Shown: in pieces, positions 6,526 to 6,705 of the stretch
Layout of the letters: each line of letters begins with the position of its first letter
Numbering within the stretch: position 1 is the stretch's first letter
DNA from: Gammaproteobacteria bacterium
Lineage (GTDB): Bacteria; Pseudomonadota; Gammaproteobacteria; UBA9339
Direction of reading: 5' to 3'
Length of the DNA stretch: 6,705 nt
NCBI GenBank assembly: GCA_018814965.1
Contig: JAHIYS010000013.1
Location: forward strand, 1 to 6,705
Notes under the pieces: model-generated
The model's input: the letters and a program-made list of their open reading frames with translations, nothing else
Told to the model about the DNA's origin: nothing
The model's database searches: none
Position numbers and translations under genes: made by a program

Positions 6526-6705
6526 ATGAAAAAAATTTTATATCAATTCTATTACTTCGTACCAGAATCCCACTTAGAAACCACCAAAAAAGCAGTATTT
6601 GCATCTGGCGCTGGCAACTTCGGCAACTACAGTTGTTGTGCCTGGCAGATCAAAGGCGCGGGCCAATTTAAACCTGGTCCTAAAAATAAAGCCTATATTG
6701 GAAAA
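6526..6705 (+). CDS. YqfO / NIF3-insert-like small protein (COG3323), N-terminal part
   Basis: Only the first 60 codons are in the window; the frame is still open at its end. The protein starts MKKILYQFYYFVPESHLETT and contains SGAGNFGNYSCCAWQIKG and GQFKPG. The pattern F.VPE.HLE, then GAG..GNY..C.WQ..G.GQF.P, is what I recognise from stand-alone COG3323 proteins of about 100 residues. These correspond to the PII/CutA-like insert domain found in some NIF3 (YqfO/YbgI) proteins. The biochemical role is not established; a metal-binding or small-ligand sensing role is only inferred from the fold. The ATG directly follows the desulfurase stop codon (zero gap, same frame), with a strong SD, so the gene belongs to the trmJ operon. 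Confidence 0.75.
   Translation, partial: MKKILYQFYYFVPESHLETTKKAVFASGAGNFGNYSCCAWQIKGAGQFKPGPKNKAYIGK

Overview
The window is AT-rich and reads as a chromosomal piece of a gammaproteobacterium. All five coding sequences resemble gammaproteobacterial housekeeping proteins. Low GC, SD-poor starts and the gene set suggest a Legionellales / Coxiellaceae-like bacterium. That placement rests on remembered resemblance, not on a search.

Layout. 1-207: non-coding, with a 20-bp perfect palindrome (74-93), a REP-like hairpin (142-162) and a stem-loop just past the dnaE stop (179-202). 208-3663 (minus): dnaE, the replicative DNA polymerase III alpha subunit. 3664-3877: a 214-bp spacer with two facing REP-like palindromes, followed by tandem copies of about 36 bp built from one REP half. 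3878-4441 (minus): rnhB, ribonuclease HII. 4442-4611: a divergent promoter region. 4612-5379 (plus): trmJ, tRNA 2'-O-methyltransferase. 5383-6525 (plus): an IscS-type cysteine desulfurase. 6526 to the window end (plus): the first 60 codons of a small protein resembling the YqfO / NIF3-insert (COG3323) family.

Two transcription units point away from each other. The minus-strand pair rnhB-dnaE keeps the order of the enterobacterial lpxA-lpxB-rnhB-dnaE-accA cluster, but lpxB does not precede rnhB, and accA does not follow dnaE within the 207 bases available. The plus-strand unit trmJ-iscS-COG3323 is tightly packed (3-nt and 0-nt gaps), so it is almost certainly one operon. In E. coli trmJ lies beside iscR-iscS-iscU. 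Here iscR is absent between trmJ and the desulfurase, and the gene straight after it is not iscU.

I see no mobile-element gene, CRISPR array, tRNA or rRNA. I also see no evidence of an undescribed multi-gene system. The least ordinary parts are the REP-derived tandem repeats, the SD-poor starts of trmJ and dnaE, the isolated iscS-like gene with its COG3323 neighbour, and two departures from consensus in DnaE.
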